This document shows positions 35,339-44,811 of a stretch of 64,000 nucleotides of DNA, one piece after another (position 1 is the stretch's first letter; every line of letters begins with the position of its first letter). A program made the position numbers and the translations under genes. A model generated the notes under the pieces. The model searched no databases and had not been told where the DNA came from. It saw nothing but the letters and a program-made list of their open reading frames with translations. Source of the DNA: Aureimonas phyllosphaerae (GTDB lineage Bacteria; Pseudomonadota; Alphaproteobacteria; Rhizobiales; Rhizobiaceae); NCBI RefSeq assembly GCF_900113065.1, contig NZ_FOOA01000003.1, positions 124,001 through 188,000 on the forward strand, written 5' to 3'.

Positions 35339-37024
35339 TTAGTCAGCGGCCAATTCGTCCCGGATCGCCGAAAGCCAGACGACGACGGCTTCGGCGCCGG
35401 GGTCCGACACGCCCACCGCCCGTTCGCCGAGATAGCTCGACCGGCCGCGCCGAGGGGCCATGGCCGCGGTCGCCGCCGCGCCGGCGCGGGCCGCCTCCAC
35501 CGCAGCCTCCAAGCCGCTGCTGGCGAGCGCTTCCGCTGCGGGCTGCAGCGCATCGATCATCGTCCGGTCGCCGGGCTTCGTGTCGCCGAGCGTCGCGACC
35601 GCATCGGTGCCCTCGCAAAAGGCCTTGGCCCAATCTCTCGACGTCGGCGCGGCGATGCCGTCGAGGGCGCGCGCGGCGCGCAGGAGACCCGCCGCATAGA
35701 GCGCACCGGACGTGCCGCCGACCGAGCGGCGGAGGCTGCCAGACAGGGCGCGCAGGATGGAAGCCGCGTCCGCACCCGTCCAGTCGAGCGCCTCGGCCTT
35801 CGCGACTTCGGCGCCGCGCGCCAGGTTGAGACCGAGGTCGCCGTCGCCGACCATCTGGTCGAGGGCCGTCAGTCGCCCTTCTTCGGCGATCAGCCGCTCC
35901 GCCGCACGCACGAGGATCGCGACCGTCCGCGCGCCGTCGCCCGGACGCAGATCCTGTCCCTCACGGCGGGTCGAAGCGACAACCACCGGTCCCTCCTCGC
36001 CCAGTGGCCCGGCTCCGCGTCCAGGCCATGCGGGCGCCATCGCCGGCGCATCGAGAAGCCGCAGCGTCTCGGGGTCGGCCCGCAGCAGCGAGACGGAACA
36101 GCCCGCCATCTCGAGCGCGGTCAGGAACGTCCCGGTCCATAGCCGTTCGATGACGAGACCGTGGGTCCTCGCAGCAGTGACGGCGTCGCGCGCGACGATC
36201 TGCATCTCCATTGCCGGTGTCGCGCCGAGATTGTTGACGAGGAGAGCGACCGGCGTACCGCCGCCGAGCGCGAGTTCGGCAACGATGCGCTCTACCAGGG
36301 TCGCGGTGAGCTCGCGCGAAGGGCGCAGTGGCTCGCGCCGCACGCCGGCTTCGCCATGGATGCCCAGCCCAAGCTCGACCTCGCGCTCGCGCTCGCCGAG
36401 TTCGAAGCCCGGCTTGCCGGCGGCCGGCACGGTGCAGGCGGTGAGTGCGACGCCCATGCTGCCGAGGCCCGCGATGACCGTCTCTGCCGCGGCCTTGACC
36501 TCTTCCAGCGACGCGCCTTCGGCGGCCCGTGCCCCCGCGACCTTGTGGACGAGCACGGTGCCGGCGATGCCACGACGCCCGGCGGTCTGCGTGCTCGCGG
36601 CAAGCGCCACGTCGTCGGCCACGACGACCATCTCCACCGGAATGCCCTCGCCGCGCGCGATCTCCGCCGCAAGGCCGAAGTTGAGGCGGTCGCCCGTGTA
36701 GTTCTTGACGATCAAAAGCACGCCCGCCGCCCCGCCCACCGCGCGGATCGTGGCCAGCACCGCGTCGGTCGAGGGCGAGGTGAAGACGTCGCCGCAGACG
36801 GCTGCGGTGAGAAGCCCCTCGCCGACATAGCCGGCATGAGCCGGCTCGTGTCCGGACCCGCCGCCCGAGACGAGCGCGACATGCCCACGGGCGCGAAAGG
36901 CGGCGAGGTCGGCGCGGACGAGCACGCGCTCGCCTTCGAGGAGAGCAAGACCGGGATGGGCGAGGCAGAGCCCCTCCAGCATCTCGTCGACCACTGCCAG
37001 CGGCTCGTTGATCAGCTTCTTCAT
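35339..37024 (-). CDS. Fused dihydroxyacetone kinase (DhaK-DhaL), ATP-dependent type
   Basis: A 561-residue fusion. Residues 1-330 are DhaK: VSGGGSGHEPAHAGYVG at about 52-68 and the substrate-binding His223 (GLGIHGEAG) that forms a hemiaminal with the ketone. Residues 365-561 are DhaL: three aspartates (Asp389, Asp394, Asp396) in LDQMVGDGD bind Mg-ATP. The fusion means it uses ATP directly rather than the PTS. It could phosphorylate dihydroxyacetone, or erythrulose like related kinases of tetritol pathways. It stands opposite the sugar island and may take up its triose or tetrose product. Confidence 0.9.
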   Translation of the reverse strand: MKKLINEPLAVVDEMLEGLCLAHPGLALLEGERVLVRADLAAFRARGHVALVSGGGSGHEPAHAGYVGEGLLTAAVCGDVFTSPSTDAVLATIRAVGGAAGVLLIVKNYTGDRLNFGLAAEIARGEGIPVEMVVVADDVALAASTQTAGRRGIAGTVLVHKVAGARAAEGASLEEVKAAAETVIAGLGSMGVALTACTVPAAGKPGFELGEREREVELGLGIHGEAGVRREPLRPSRELTATLVERIVAELALGGGTPVALLVNNLGATPAMEMQIVARDAVTAARTHGLVIERLWTGTFLTALEMAGCSVSLLRADPETLRLLDAPAMAPAWPGRGAGPLGEEGPVVVASTRREGQDLRPGDGARTVAILVRAAERLIAEEGRLTALDQMVGDGDLGLNLARGAEVAKAEALDWTGADAASILRALSGSLRRSVGGTSGALYAAGLLRAARALDGIAAPTSRDWAKAFCEGTDAVATLGDTKPGDRTMIDALQPAAEALASSGLEAAVEAARAGAAATAAMAPRRGRSSYLGERAVGVSDPGAEAVVVWLSAIRDELAAD

Positions 37025-37147
37025 GCGTCGTCTCCCCCTCGACGGCGCAGCTCGCGCCGGAGCATCGGACGGCAGCCTACAAAGGCCGGAGGCTGCGTTG
37101 AAGGCTGGATCTCACGAAAACCCGGCCGCGACCGAGGCCCGTTAGCC

Positions 37148-37552
37148 TCAGACGTCGCCGCCCGTCCGTGTGGGCGGTACGACGAGGCGCCCTTCTTCGG
37201 CCTTGTGATAGTACTGGCTCGCCACCAGCCAGCCCTTCAGCGGGCGCAGCGGCAGGATGCAGGTGAGGAGCAGGAACGGCAGGGACACGAAGACGTGGAC
37301 CCAGACCGACGGCTCGAAGGCGATCTCCAGCCAAACGGCGAAGAGCACGGCCGGCACGCAGCCGAAGCAGACGACGAAGAAGGCCGGACCATCGGCCGGA
37401 TCGGCGAAGGAATAATCGAGGCCGCACCGCTCGCAGCCTTTCGCGAGCGTCAGGAAGCCGTCGAACAGATGGCCCTCGCCGCAGCGCGGGCAGCGGCCGC
37501 GCAGGCCGACCTTCCAGGGTTCCAGACGCGGCGCGTGCAGGTGATCGCTCAT
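37148..37552 (-). CDS. DUF983 family membrane protein
   Basis: A 134-residue protein with an N-terminal zinc-ribbon-like CPRCGEGHLF (about 21-30) and CERCGLDY (about 40-47), then two membrane helices (FVVCFGCVPAVLFAVWL and VFVSLPFLLLTCIL). This is the DUF983 layout. Function is unknown; in alphaproteobacteria family members lie near cytochrome oxidase or housekeeping genes. It is divergent from the Rieske-FAD reductase gene. Confidence 0.88.
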   Translation of the reverse strand: MSDHLHAPRLEPWKVGLRGRCPRCGEGHLFDGFLTLAKGCERCGLDYSFADPADGPAFFVVCFGCVPAVLFAVWLEIAFEPSVWVHVFVSLPFLLLTCILPLRPLKGWLVASQYYHKAEEGRLVVPPTRTGGDV

Positions 37553-37706
37553 GGTGACAATGCCTTTCGCGCATCGGGGGATGCCTGCCGTTCATATAGC
37601 CCGCCGGCGCGACCGAACAGCGCGCGCGGCGTGCCAAACTGTCCAAGGCGGGGAACGCGTGGCCCCATATCTTGTTAGGTGGAACCATTCCAGACGGGAG
37701 CCCCCC

Positions 37707-39272
37707 ATGCGCCACGACGTTCTCGCCCTTGCCGACCTCCCCGAGGATGGGTTGACCGAAGTCAGCGTCGGCGAGCTGAAGATCCTTCTGGCACGCGATG
37801 GGGACCGGGTTCTAGCGACGGGCGCCACCTGCACGCACAAGGGTGCCCCGCTGAAGAACGGCAAGCGCGTCGGCAATCGCGTGATCTGCCCTTGGCACCA
37901 TGCGATCTTCGACCTCGAATCCGGCGACCACCTCGAGCCGCCGGGCAAGGGGTGCCTGTCGCGCTTTTCGGCCAGCGTCGAGAACGGGCGCGTAATGGTC
38001 GAGATGCCGGACGGCGCCAAGCCGCATCGCCCCGAAGTGGAGCCGGGCGACCGCAAGACCGGAAGCGATCGCGTCTTCGCGATCGTCGGCGGCGGCGCGG
38101 CGGGCTTGGCCTGCGCCGAGGAACTGGTGGCCCGCGGGTTCGACGGCCGGATCGTGATGTTCGTGCCGGAGCGCGAACCGCCCTACGACCGCACCGACCT
38201 GTCGAAGACCTACCTGCAGGGCAAGAAGAGCGACGACGCGCTGGCGCTCTACCCAGTCGACAAGCTGAAGGCTCTCGGCGTCGAGTTGGTGGAGACGGCG
38301 GTCGAGCGGATCGACGCTGGCGCCAAGCGCCTGCACTTCGCCGGTGGCGAGACGCTGGACTACGATCAATGCTTCGCCGCGCCCGGCAGCGACGCCGTGC
38401 CGCTGAAGCTGGAAGGCGCTGACGCCGTTAACATCGTGTCGCTGCGCAGCCACGACGACGCGAGGGCGCTCAAGGAGAAGCTGGCCGGTGCCAAGCGCAT
38501 CGTGATCGTCGGCTCCGGCTTCATCGGCATGGAGGCGGCCGCGAGCCTCGTTGGCGACGAGCGAGCGGTGACGGTGATCTCACGCAGCGAACTGCCCTTC
38601 GCCAAGCAGTTCGGCGATGAGGTCGCTCAGCAGCTTCTGGCGACGCACCGCGCCAAGGGTATCGATGTGCGCACGGGTGCGGAACTCGCCGCGCTCAAGA
38701 CGCAAGGCGGCAAGGTGCGGGCGGTGACGCTGAGGGACGGCTCGACCGTCGAGGCCGACCTGGTGATCGCCGCCCTCGGCGCGGCGCCGCGCACCGGTCT
38801 CGTGTCGGGCGCGGAGCGGGACGGCAAGGGCATCAAGGTCGACGCGACACTGAAAGCCGCCGAAGGACTACATGCCGGCGGCGACATCGCGGCCTTCCCG
38901 CTCGCGGCGACCGGCGAGACGGCGCGGATCGAACACTGGCGGGTCGCCGAACAGCATGGGCGCCACGCTGCCGGCGCGATGCTCGGCGATGCCTCGCCGT
39001 TCGATGGCATCCCCTACTTCTGGTCGGCCCAGCACGGACGCCTCAGCTACCTCGGCCATGCCGAGGACTTCGACGAGGTGCATATCGAAGGCTCGCTCGC
39101 CGAAAACTCCTACACCGCCTTCTACATCAAGGGCGGCAAAGTGCTGGCGGCCCTCGGCCTCGGCAAGGGGGACCGCACGCCCGCCCTCCACGCTCTCATG
39201 CTCAGCGATCCTGCGCCCCACCGTGCGCGGCTCGAGGCCGCCGGATGGGACCCAGCGGCCGTAAAGGCCTGA
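37707..39272 (+). CDS. Rieske-domain FAD/NAD(P)-dependent oxidoreductase
   Basis: A 521-residue fusion. Residues 1-105 form a Rieske [2Fe-2S] domain with ligands Cys42, His44 (CTHKGAPL) and Cys61, His64 (CPWHHAIF). Residues 120-521 form a pyridine nucleotide-disulfide reductase: FAD motif VGGGAAGLAC at about 128-137, NAD motif IVGSGFIGMEAA near residue 270, and a FAD-binding LHAGGDIAAFP. The C-terminal dimerisation domain of ferredoxin reductases is kept. This resembles AIF-like (AIFL) Rieske oxidoreductases. Electron partners are unknown. Confidence 0.92.
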   Translation: MRHDVLALADLPEDGLTEVSVGELKILLARDGDRVLATGATCTHKGAPLKNGKRVGNRVICPWHHAIFDLESGDHLEPPGKGCLSRFSASVENGRVMVEMPDGAKPHRPEVEPGDRKTGSDRVFAIVGGGAAGLACAEELVARGFDGRIVMFVPEREPPYDRTDLSKTYLQGKKSDDALALYPVDKLKALGVELVETAVERIDAGAKRLHFAGGETLDYDQCFAAPGSDAVPLKLEGADAVNIVSLRSHDDARALKEKLAGAKRIVIVGSGFIGMEAAASLVGDERAVTVISRSELPFAKQFGDEVAQQLLATHRAKGIDVRTGAELAALKTQGGKVRAVTLRDGSTVEADLVIAALGAAPRTGLVSGAERDGKGIKVDATLKAAEGLHAGGDIAAFPLAATGETARIEHWRVAEQHGRHAAGAMLGDASPFDGIPYFWSAQHGRLSYLGHAEDFDEVHIEGSLAENSYTAFYIKGGKVLAALGLGKGDRTPALHALMLSDPAPHRARLEAAGWDPAAVKA

Positions 39273-39282
39273 ACGGCCAGGG

Positions 39283-39513
39283 TCAACGCAGGACCGGGCG
39301 GGTCTCCATCCGGTCCAGGCGCTGCTCCAGGTTCTCCTGCCGCACCATCGAGGGCAGGAGGAACAGGTCGATCAGCTGGCCGATGCCGAGAAAGCCCAAG
39401 GTGAGCAGCCAGAGAAGGCCGGTCCAGGGGCGCCCGAGGTAGAAGCGGTGCAGGCCGCAGATGCCGATGAGGCAGCAGAGCCAGAGAACGAAGGCGGCCG
39501 GGCCGGATTTCAT
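39283..39513 (-). CDS. TM2 domain membrane protein
   Basis: A 76-residue protein with two helices. LIGICGLHRFYLGRPWTGLLW at about 15-35 carries the TM2 DRF-like turn (here GLHRFYLG), and a second helix LGFLGIGQLIDLFLLP follows. The ATG at 39513 has AGGAG upstream. Function unknown. It is convergent with the Rieske gene, leaving ten bases between stops. Confidence 0.88.
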   Translation of the reverse strand: MKSGPAAFVLWLCCLIGICGLHRFYLGRPWTGLLWLLTLGFLGIGQLIDLFLLPSMVRQENLEQRLDRMETRPVLR

Positions 39514-39580
39514 GCGTCGCAACTCCTGTTCGCGTTTCTCCTGAAATGGAGATCGGCGGGTCGAGTTGCGAGGCCGGGCG

Positions 39581-41215
39581 TCACCGCCCCCGCTTGAACG
39601 AGCCGAGAATGCCGCGCACGATCGCTGTGGTGACGGTGGACGCCACCGTGCGTCCCACCTGCTTCATCACCGTCTCGGCGACGGTCTGGCGCTGGTAACC
39701 GGCCCGCGGAGCTGCTGCACGGGGCGCAGCGCGTGGCGCTTGTCGCTCCCGGCGCACGGGCTCGTCCTCGTAGGGTTCTTCGCTTGGCGCACCCCAAGGC
39801 GCGCGCGGTTCGGCCGAGCGCCGCGCGGCAGCTTCCGCCCGCGCACGCCCGGTGTCGCGCTGGCGCTGGACGGCGGCTTCCGCCTCGGCGCGCGCGCTCT
39901 CCTGCCGCTGCAGTTCGGCCTCGGCGCGTCCCGTCAGGAGTTCATATGCGGACTCGCGGTCGACGGCCGTGTCGTAGCGCCCCACGACGGGGCTCATGCG
40001 CATGAGTTCGGCGCGCTCGGCATCGGTGATCGGGCCGACGCGGCCGGCGGGCGGGCGGATCTTCACGCGCTCGACGATGCTTGGCGCGCCGCCCTCCCCC
40101 AGCACCGAGACCAGCGCCTCGCCGGTGCCGAGCTCGGTGATCGCCGTGGCGCTGTCGAAGACCGGGTTCGCCCGGAACGTCTCGGCCGCGGTGCGCACTG
40201 CCTTCTGCTCGCGCGGGCTGTAGGCGCGCAGCGCATGCTGGATGCGGTTGCCGAGCTGGGCCAGAACCTTCTCCGGCAGGTCGAGCGGATTCTGTGTGAC
40301 GAAGAAGACGCCGACGCCCTTGGAGCGGATGAGGCGCACCACCTGCTCGATGCGATCGACCAGCGCCTTTGGCGCGTCGTCGAAGAGGAGATGCGCCTCG
40401 TCGAAGAAGAACACGAGCTTCGGCTTGTCGAGATCGCCGGCCTCCGGCAACTCCTCGAACAGCTCCGACAGCAGCCAAAGGAGGAAGGTCGCGTAAAGGC
40501 GCGGGCTGCGCATCAGTTCGTCCGCCGCCAGCACGCTGACGACGCCGCGCCCCTCGCGGTCGCACCGCATGATGTCGTCGATCGAAAGCGCCGGCTCGCC
40601 GAAGAAACGGTCGCCGCCTTGCGTTTCCAGAACCAGAAGCTGGCGCTGGATCGCACCGATCGTGCTCTTGGACACGTTGCCGTAGAGCCGCGAAATCTCG
40701 TCCGCACGGTCGAGGATGTGCGCCAGCATCGCCTGAAGGTCCTTCAGGTCGAGGAGCAGCAGCCCGTCCTCGTCTGCGATGCGGAAGGCGATGTTGAGGG
40801 CTCCCTCCTGGGCTTCCGTCAGGTCCATCAGGCGCGACAGGAGCAACGGGCCCATCTCCGACACGGTGGTGCGGACCGGATGCCCCTTGCGCCCGAAAAG
40901 GTCCCAGAAGATCGCCGGGTAGAAGTCGTTGTACCAGGGATCGAGGCCGATCTCGGCGGCCCGCTTGGCGAAGACGTCCTTCGGCTCGCCGCGTTCCGAC
41001 AGGCCCGACAGGTCGCCCTTGATGTCGGCGCAGAAGACCGGCACCCCGGCCTCGGAGAAGCCTTCCGCCAGAACCTGCAGCGTGACCGTCTTGCCGGTGC
41101 CCGTCGCCCCCGTCACGAGGCCGTGGCGGTTGGCGTAGCGCAGTTCGAGATATTCGGGCTTCGGCTCGGCGCCCGTGCTGATCCCGCCGAGAAGAATGCG
41201 GCCGTCTTCGAGCAT
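39581..41215 (-). CDS. HerA-like ATPase, DUF853 family
   Basis: A 544-residue protein with a Walker A GATGTGKT at 36-43, Walker [13 protein letters not shown] near residue 250-261, and the DUF853 segments [15 protein letters not shown] and [20 protein letters not shown]. The C-terminal 120 residues form a charged Glu/Arg/Ala coiled-coil and a low-complexity basic tail ending in [13 protein letters not shown]853 proteins are hexameric HerA/FtsK-type motor ATPases of uncertain role in DNA processing. The ATG at 41215 was chosen over 41248. Confidence 0.9.
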   Translation of the reverse strand: MLEDGRILLGGISTGAEPKPEYLELRYANRHGLVTGATGTGKTVTLQVLAEGFSEAGVPVFCADIKGDLSGLSERGEPKDVFAKRAAEIGLDPWYNDFYPAIFWDLFGRKGHPVRTTVSEMGPLLLSRLMDLTEAQEGALNIAFRIADEDGLLLLDLKDLQAMLAHILDRADEISRLYGNVSKSTIGAIQRQLLVLETQGGDRFFGEPALSIDDIMRCDREGRGVVSVLAADELMRSPRLYATFLLWLLSELFEELPEAGDLDKPKLVFFFDEAHLLFDDAPKALVDRIEQVVRLIRSKGVGVFFVTQNPLDLPEKVLAQLGNRIQHALRAYSPREQKAVRTAAETFRANPVFDSATAITELGTGEALVSVLGEGGAPSIVERVKIRPPAGRVGPITDAERAELMRMSPVVGRYDTAVDRESAYELLTGRAEAELQRQESARAEAEAAVQRQRDTGRARAEAAARRSAEPRAPWGAPSEEPYEDEPVRRERQAPRAAPRAAAPRAGYQRQTVAETVMKQVGRTVASTVTTAIVRGILGSFKRGR

Positions 41216-41377
41216 GATTCGGCTCCCAAGCCATCCCAACGGCGCCACGATACCGCTTTGCCCCGCCCCCCGTCGATTCCACGAGGTCGCTCACGGCCGA
41301 TTGCGCCGGGACGGCAGACTTGCCATCTTCCGCCCACTTCGCCGGCCAGCGGCGGACGAACGGAAAATGGAACCGAC

Positions 41378-41728
41378 ATGACCGAACTCTGGGACCGCAT
41401 CGCCGCCTCGGCCGAAACGGATGCCGACACCGCCAAGACGGCGGTCGGCCACATCCTGTCCTACATGCAGTCCGAGAGCTCGGATCCTGCGGTGGCGAAG
41501 ATGATCGCCGAAACCCCGGGCGCCACCGACGCGATGGCAGCCTCCGGCGAGTCGGACTACTCCGGCGGCATTATGGCGCTCGGCGCCAAGCTGATGGGCC
41601 TTGGCCTCGACATGGGCCAGATCCGCTCCGCCGCCGAAGAACTCGTCGCCTATTCCAAGTCGACGGCGGGCGAGGACACGGTGAACCAGGCCATCCAGTC
41701 GGTCCCGACGCTCGCGCCGTTCGTCTGA
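41378..41728 (+). CDS. Conserved hypothetical protein, 116 aa, helical
   Basis: A small acidic, alanine-rich protein starting MTELWDRIAASAETDADTAK. It is predicted all-helical, with a Gly-rich turn (MALGAKLMGLGLDMGQIR) and no signal peptide or membrane segment. The open frame carries on far upstream on this strand through the antisense of the ATPase gene, but codon usage only becomes gene-like from the ATG at 41378. It stands in a divergent position to the DUF853 gene. Family not recognised. Confidence 0.6.
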   Translation: MTELWDRIAASAETDADTAKTAVGHILSYMQSESSDPAVAKMIAETPGATDAMAASGESDYSGGIMALGAKLMGLGLDMGQIRSAAEELVAYSKSTAGEDTVNQAIQSVPTLAPFV

Positions 41729-41882
41729 GACGCCCCGCCGGCCGCCGACGGACCGGCCTTCTCGGAAAATGTCATGAAGCCCGGACTTGCCTTTCGGCAC
41801 GGACCGGGCTTTGGCTCCCGCCCAAGCGATGCGGCGCGGCCTGGCAGGCACCGCGCGTTTGTTCGAGCGAGGACATCGGCCC

Positions 41883-42941
41883 ATGATCGACGCGTACACG
41901 GTCTTTGGTTCGCAGGTTCGACGCCATGCGCGCATCACCCCGGACGAACTTCCACCCGAAGCCGTATGGATCGATCTGCGCAACCCGACCCGCGAGGAAG
42001 AGGACGCGATCGAGAGCCTGTGCGGGATCGAGGTCCCGACGCGCGAGGAGATGCGCGAGATCGAGGTGTCGAGCCGCCTGTATTCCGAGGACGGCGGAGA
42101 CTTCATGACCGCCTCGCTGGTCTATGGGCTGGACGAGGGGCGGCCCGACTTCGGGCCTGTCACCTTCATCCTCGTGGGCCAGCGCGTCATCACGCTGCGC
42201 TACACCGATCCGCGCTCGTTCCAGATCTATTCCAACAAGCTGTGCCGCGGAGAAAGCAGCGACGGCGGCAATGCGTCCTTCGCCTCGACGCTCCTCTACG
42301 GCCCGCCGCCCGCCCCGCCCAAGCCCTCGCGCATGCGCGGACCGACCGCGGACTCGATCGCCGTCGGTCTCCTGGAGACGGTCATCGACCGCATGGCCGA
42401 CCTTCTGGAATCGATCGCGGCCGACCTCGACCGGATCGGCACCGATATCTTCCGCTCGTCGAGCGACAACACGCCGACCGCGACCTCGGACTTCAAGGAA
42501 TTGCTTCAGCGCCTCGGCGCAGCGGGCGACCTCGCCTCCCGCACGCGGGAAAGCCTCGCCACTCTCGACCGCCTCCTGCCCTATCTCCAGTTTGTCCTCG
42601 ACAAGCGCAAGCCGCAGAAGGAGCTGAAGATGCGGGTGAAGGCGATGGCGCGAGATATCCATTCGCTGAACGACTTCGTGTCCTTCCTCTCGAACAAGAC
42701 GACGTTCCTGCTCGACACCACCGTCGGCATGATCTCGATCGAGCAGAACGCCATCATCAAGATTTTCTCGGTCGCGGCCGTCGGCTTCATGCCGCCGACG
42801 CTGGTCGCCTCGATCTACGGCATGAACTTCGTCCACATGCCGGAGCTCAACTGGACCTTCGGCTATCCGCTCGCCATCGTCCTGATGGTGCTGACGGCCG
42901 TCTTCCCGCTCCTGTTCTTCCGCTACAAGAAGTGGCTCTAA
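41883..42941 (+). CDS. corA: CorA family magnesium transporter
   Basis: A 352-residue protein. A long N-terminal cytoplasmic domain (ending in helices around residues 220-280) is followed by two C-terminal membrane helices. The YGMNF signature of the pore loop lies at about 312-316, followed by HMPELNW and a basic KKWL end. It moves Mg2+ (or Co2+/Ni2+) into the cell. The ATG at 41883 follows GAGGA; longer open frames upstream encode non-family residues. Confidence 0.94.
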   Translation: MIDAYTVFGSQVRRHARITPDELPPEAVWIDLRNPTREEEDAIESLCGIEVPTREEMREIEVSSRLYSEDGGDFMTASLVYGLDEGRPDFGPVTFILVGQRVITLRYTDPRSFQIYSNKLCRGESSDGGNASFASTLLYGPPPAPPKPSRMRGPTADSIAVGLLETVIDRMADLLESIAADLDRIGTDIFRSSSDNTPTATSDFKELLQRLGAAGDLASRTRESLATLDRLLPYLQFVLDKRKPQKELKMRVKAMARDIHSLNDFVSFLSNKTTFLLDTTVGMISIEQNAIIKIFSVAAVGFMPPTLVASIYGMNFVHMPELNWTFGYPLAIVLMVLTAVFPLLFFRYKKWL

Positions 42942-42956
42942 GGGAGTTTCTATCCG

Positions 42957-43730
42957 ATGCGTGAGGACCGACCGGCCCGGCTCGCCGTCCTGATTGACGC
43001 CGACAACGCCTCTGCGCAGATCGCCGACGGCCTGTTCCAGGAGATCGCGACCATCGGCGAGGCGAGCGTGCGCCGCATCTACGGCGACTTCTCCTCCTCG
43101 CGCTCGCGCGGCTGGACCGAAGTCCTGTCGAAGCATGCGATCATTCCACACCAACAGTTCGCCTATGTGACAGGTAAGAACGCATCCGACATCGCGCTCG
43201 TCATCGACGCGATGGACCTCTTGCATTCCGGGCGCTTCGACGGGTTCTGCCTCGTCTCGTCCGACAGCGACTTCACGCGCCTCGCCGCCCGCATCCGCGA
43301 GCACGGCATCGACGTCTATGGCTTCGGCGAGCAGAAGACGCCGGAGAGCTTCCGCCAAGCCTGCCGGCGCTTCGTCTACACCGAGAACCTGCGCGCCGAC
43401 GCGGCTGCCGCAACGCCAGCCATCGAGCAGGCCGCCAGCGTCGAGCCGATGCTGCGGCAGGTGATGGATCAGATCGAGACCGACGACGGCTGGGTGGCGC
43501 TCGGCCAGTTCGGTCAGCGGCTCCTCAACCGCTTCTCCGACTTCGACCCGCGCACCTACGGGCACAAGAAGCTGAGCGACCTCGTGCGCGACTCTGGCCT
43601 CTTCGATCTCGAGAAGACGCCGGGCGGGATGCTTCGCCTGCGCCTGCGCGCCACGTCCTCGGCGCCGAACCCCGGCGCGCCGGCCGCCCCAAAGCGCCGT
43701 TCGCGACGCAAGCCTGCGACGCCGGCCTAG
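42957..43730 (+). CDS. NYN domain ribonuclease-like protein with OST-HTH/LOTUS domain
   Basis: A 257-residue protein. Residues 8-140 are a NYN/PIN-like domain with conserved acids VLIDADN (Asp14, Asp16), ALVIDAMDLL and LVSSDSDFTRL. Residues 155-225 fit the OST-HTH (LOTUS) winged helix (VALGQFGQRLLNRFSDFDPR, then GHKKLSDLV). Its tail is basic and disordered. This pairing suggests RNA binding and cleavage. It follows corA by 15 bp with an AGGGAG ribosome-binding site. Its stop overlaps the stop of the opposite-strand asparaginase gene by a shared CTAG. Confidence 0.9.
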   Translation: MREDRPARLAVLIDADNASAQIADGLFQEIATIGEASVRRIYGDFSSSRSRGWTEVLSKHAIIPHQQFAYVTGKNASDIALVIDAMDLLHSGRFDGFCLVSSDSDFTRLAARIREHGIDVYGFGEQKTPESFRQACRRFVYTENLRADAAAATPAIEQAASVEPMLRQVMDQIETDDGWVALGQFGQRLLNRFSDFDPRTYGHKKLSDLVRDSGLFDLEKTPGGMLRLRLRATSSAPNPGAPAAPKRRSRRKPATPA

Positions 43731-44731
43731 GCGTCGACCGCCCTGACCTCCCCGACTTTCGTGCCCTGCCAGTTGCGCAAGGTGGTGTGCGACATGGCGT
43801 CGTAGCGGTCCGCAAGGGCCGCATCGCCGGTGCGAAACAGGCGCGCCAGGACCGCCGCGACAGCGGCCTCCGACGCGCGCGTCGCCCCGTCGTCGACCTT
43901 CAGCGCGAAGCCGAGACCAAGCTCCGGCACCGCCCCGCAGAAGACGCCCTCGGCGCCGGTCTTGGCGAACACGCGGCCAGGCGCGGCTTCCATCAGCGAC
44001 ACGCAGGCGCGCCGGGTGCCGGCCATGTACCAGGGCTCCGCCATGCAGGCGGCCATCAGCCGCCGACCCGCCGCCGCGCGGGCGCCGTCGACACCTTGCC
44101 CGGCGGCGAGCCGCGCGAAACCTTTAGCGAACCCGCGCAGCGGCGCGGCATAGGTCGGGATCGAGCAGCCGTCGATGCCGGCCGGCTGGTCTTTGCCGGG
44201 GCGCGTCTCGGTGAGATCGGCCAGGACGTCTCGCACCCGGCGTTGGACGGCATGGTCGGCGCCCACATAGCCCGCGGGGTCCTCGCGCTCGTGGACCGCG
44301 GTGCAAAGGAAGCCGGCATGCTTGCCCGAGCAGTTGTTGTGCAGCTGGCCGGGCTCTTCGCCGGCGCGTGCGAGCGCCAGCGCGACCGGCTGGTCGAACG
44401 GCCAGTGGCAGCCGCATTCGAGGTGCGCCTCGCCGAGGCCCACCTTGGCGAGAAGCGAGGCGGCACGCGCCACATGGCCCGGTTCGCCGGAATGCGAGGC
44501 GCAGGCGAGAGACAGGTCGCCCGCGTCGAGCCCAAGCGCATCGGCCGCGCCCGTCTCGATCAAGGGTATCGCCTGAAAGACCTTGATCGCCGATCGCGGG
44601 AACACCGGCCGGTCGATGTCGCCGAAGGCGAGGACGGCCGTGCCCGAGGCGTCGCACACGAGCCCGCGCACCCTGTGCCGGCTCTCCACGGCATTGCCGC
44701 GGGTCGTTTCGATCACGATATCCGTCGTCAT
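43727..44731 (-). CDS. ansA: Rhizobial-type L-asparaginase (asparaginase II family)
   Basis: A 334-residue cytosolic enzyme of the PF06089 family, structurally unlike E. coli asparaginases and resembling class A beta-lactamases. Active-site residues are the SxxK pair Ser47-Lys50 (FPRSAIKVF) and NNCSGKHAGF near 130-139. The segment HLECGCHWPFD carries the cysteines that bind zinc in the characterised Rhizobium etli enzyme. It hydrolyses asparagine to aspartate and ammonia. It is divergent from the DUF3750 gene. Confidence 0.93.
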   Translation of the reverse strand: MTTDIVIETTRGNAVESRHRVRGLVCDASGTAVLAFGDIDRPVFPRSAIKVFQAIPLIETGAADALGLDAGDLSLACASHSGEPGHVARAASLLAKVGLGEAHLECGCHWPFDQPVALALARAGEEPGQLHNNCSGKHAGFLCTAVHEREDPAGYVGADHAVQRRVRDVLADLTETRPGKDQPAGIDGCSIPTYAAPLRGFAKGFARLAAGQGVDGARAAAGRRLMAACMAEPWYMAGTRRACVSLMEAAPGRVFAKTGAEGVFCGAVPELGLGFALKVDDGATRASEAAVAAVLARLFRTGDAALADRYDAMSHTTLRNWQGTKVGEVRAVDA

Positions 44732-44811
44732 GGCTTGAGCCTCTCCGCATCGTCCCGTCGAATGGAGCGGAGACCTATCATGCCGCTCCCGTCGCCGTCA
44801 CAGGAACCTGT

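Noticed and set aside
37025-37147. Possible small gene between the DhaK-DhaL and DUF983 genes
   Set aside because: The interval is about 120 bp with no open frame having a start and ribosome-binding site.
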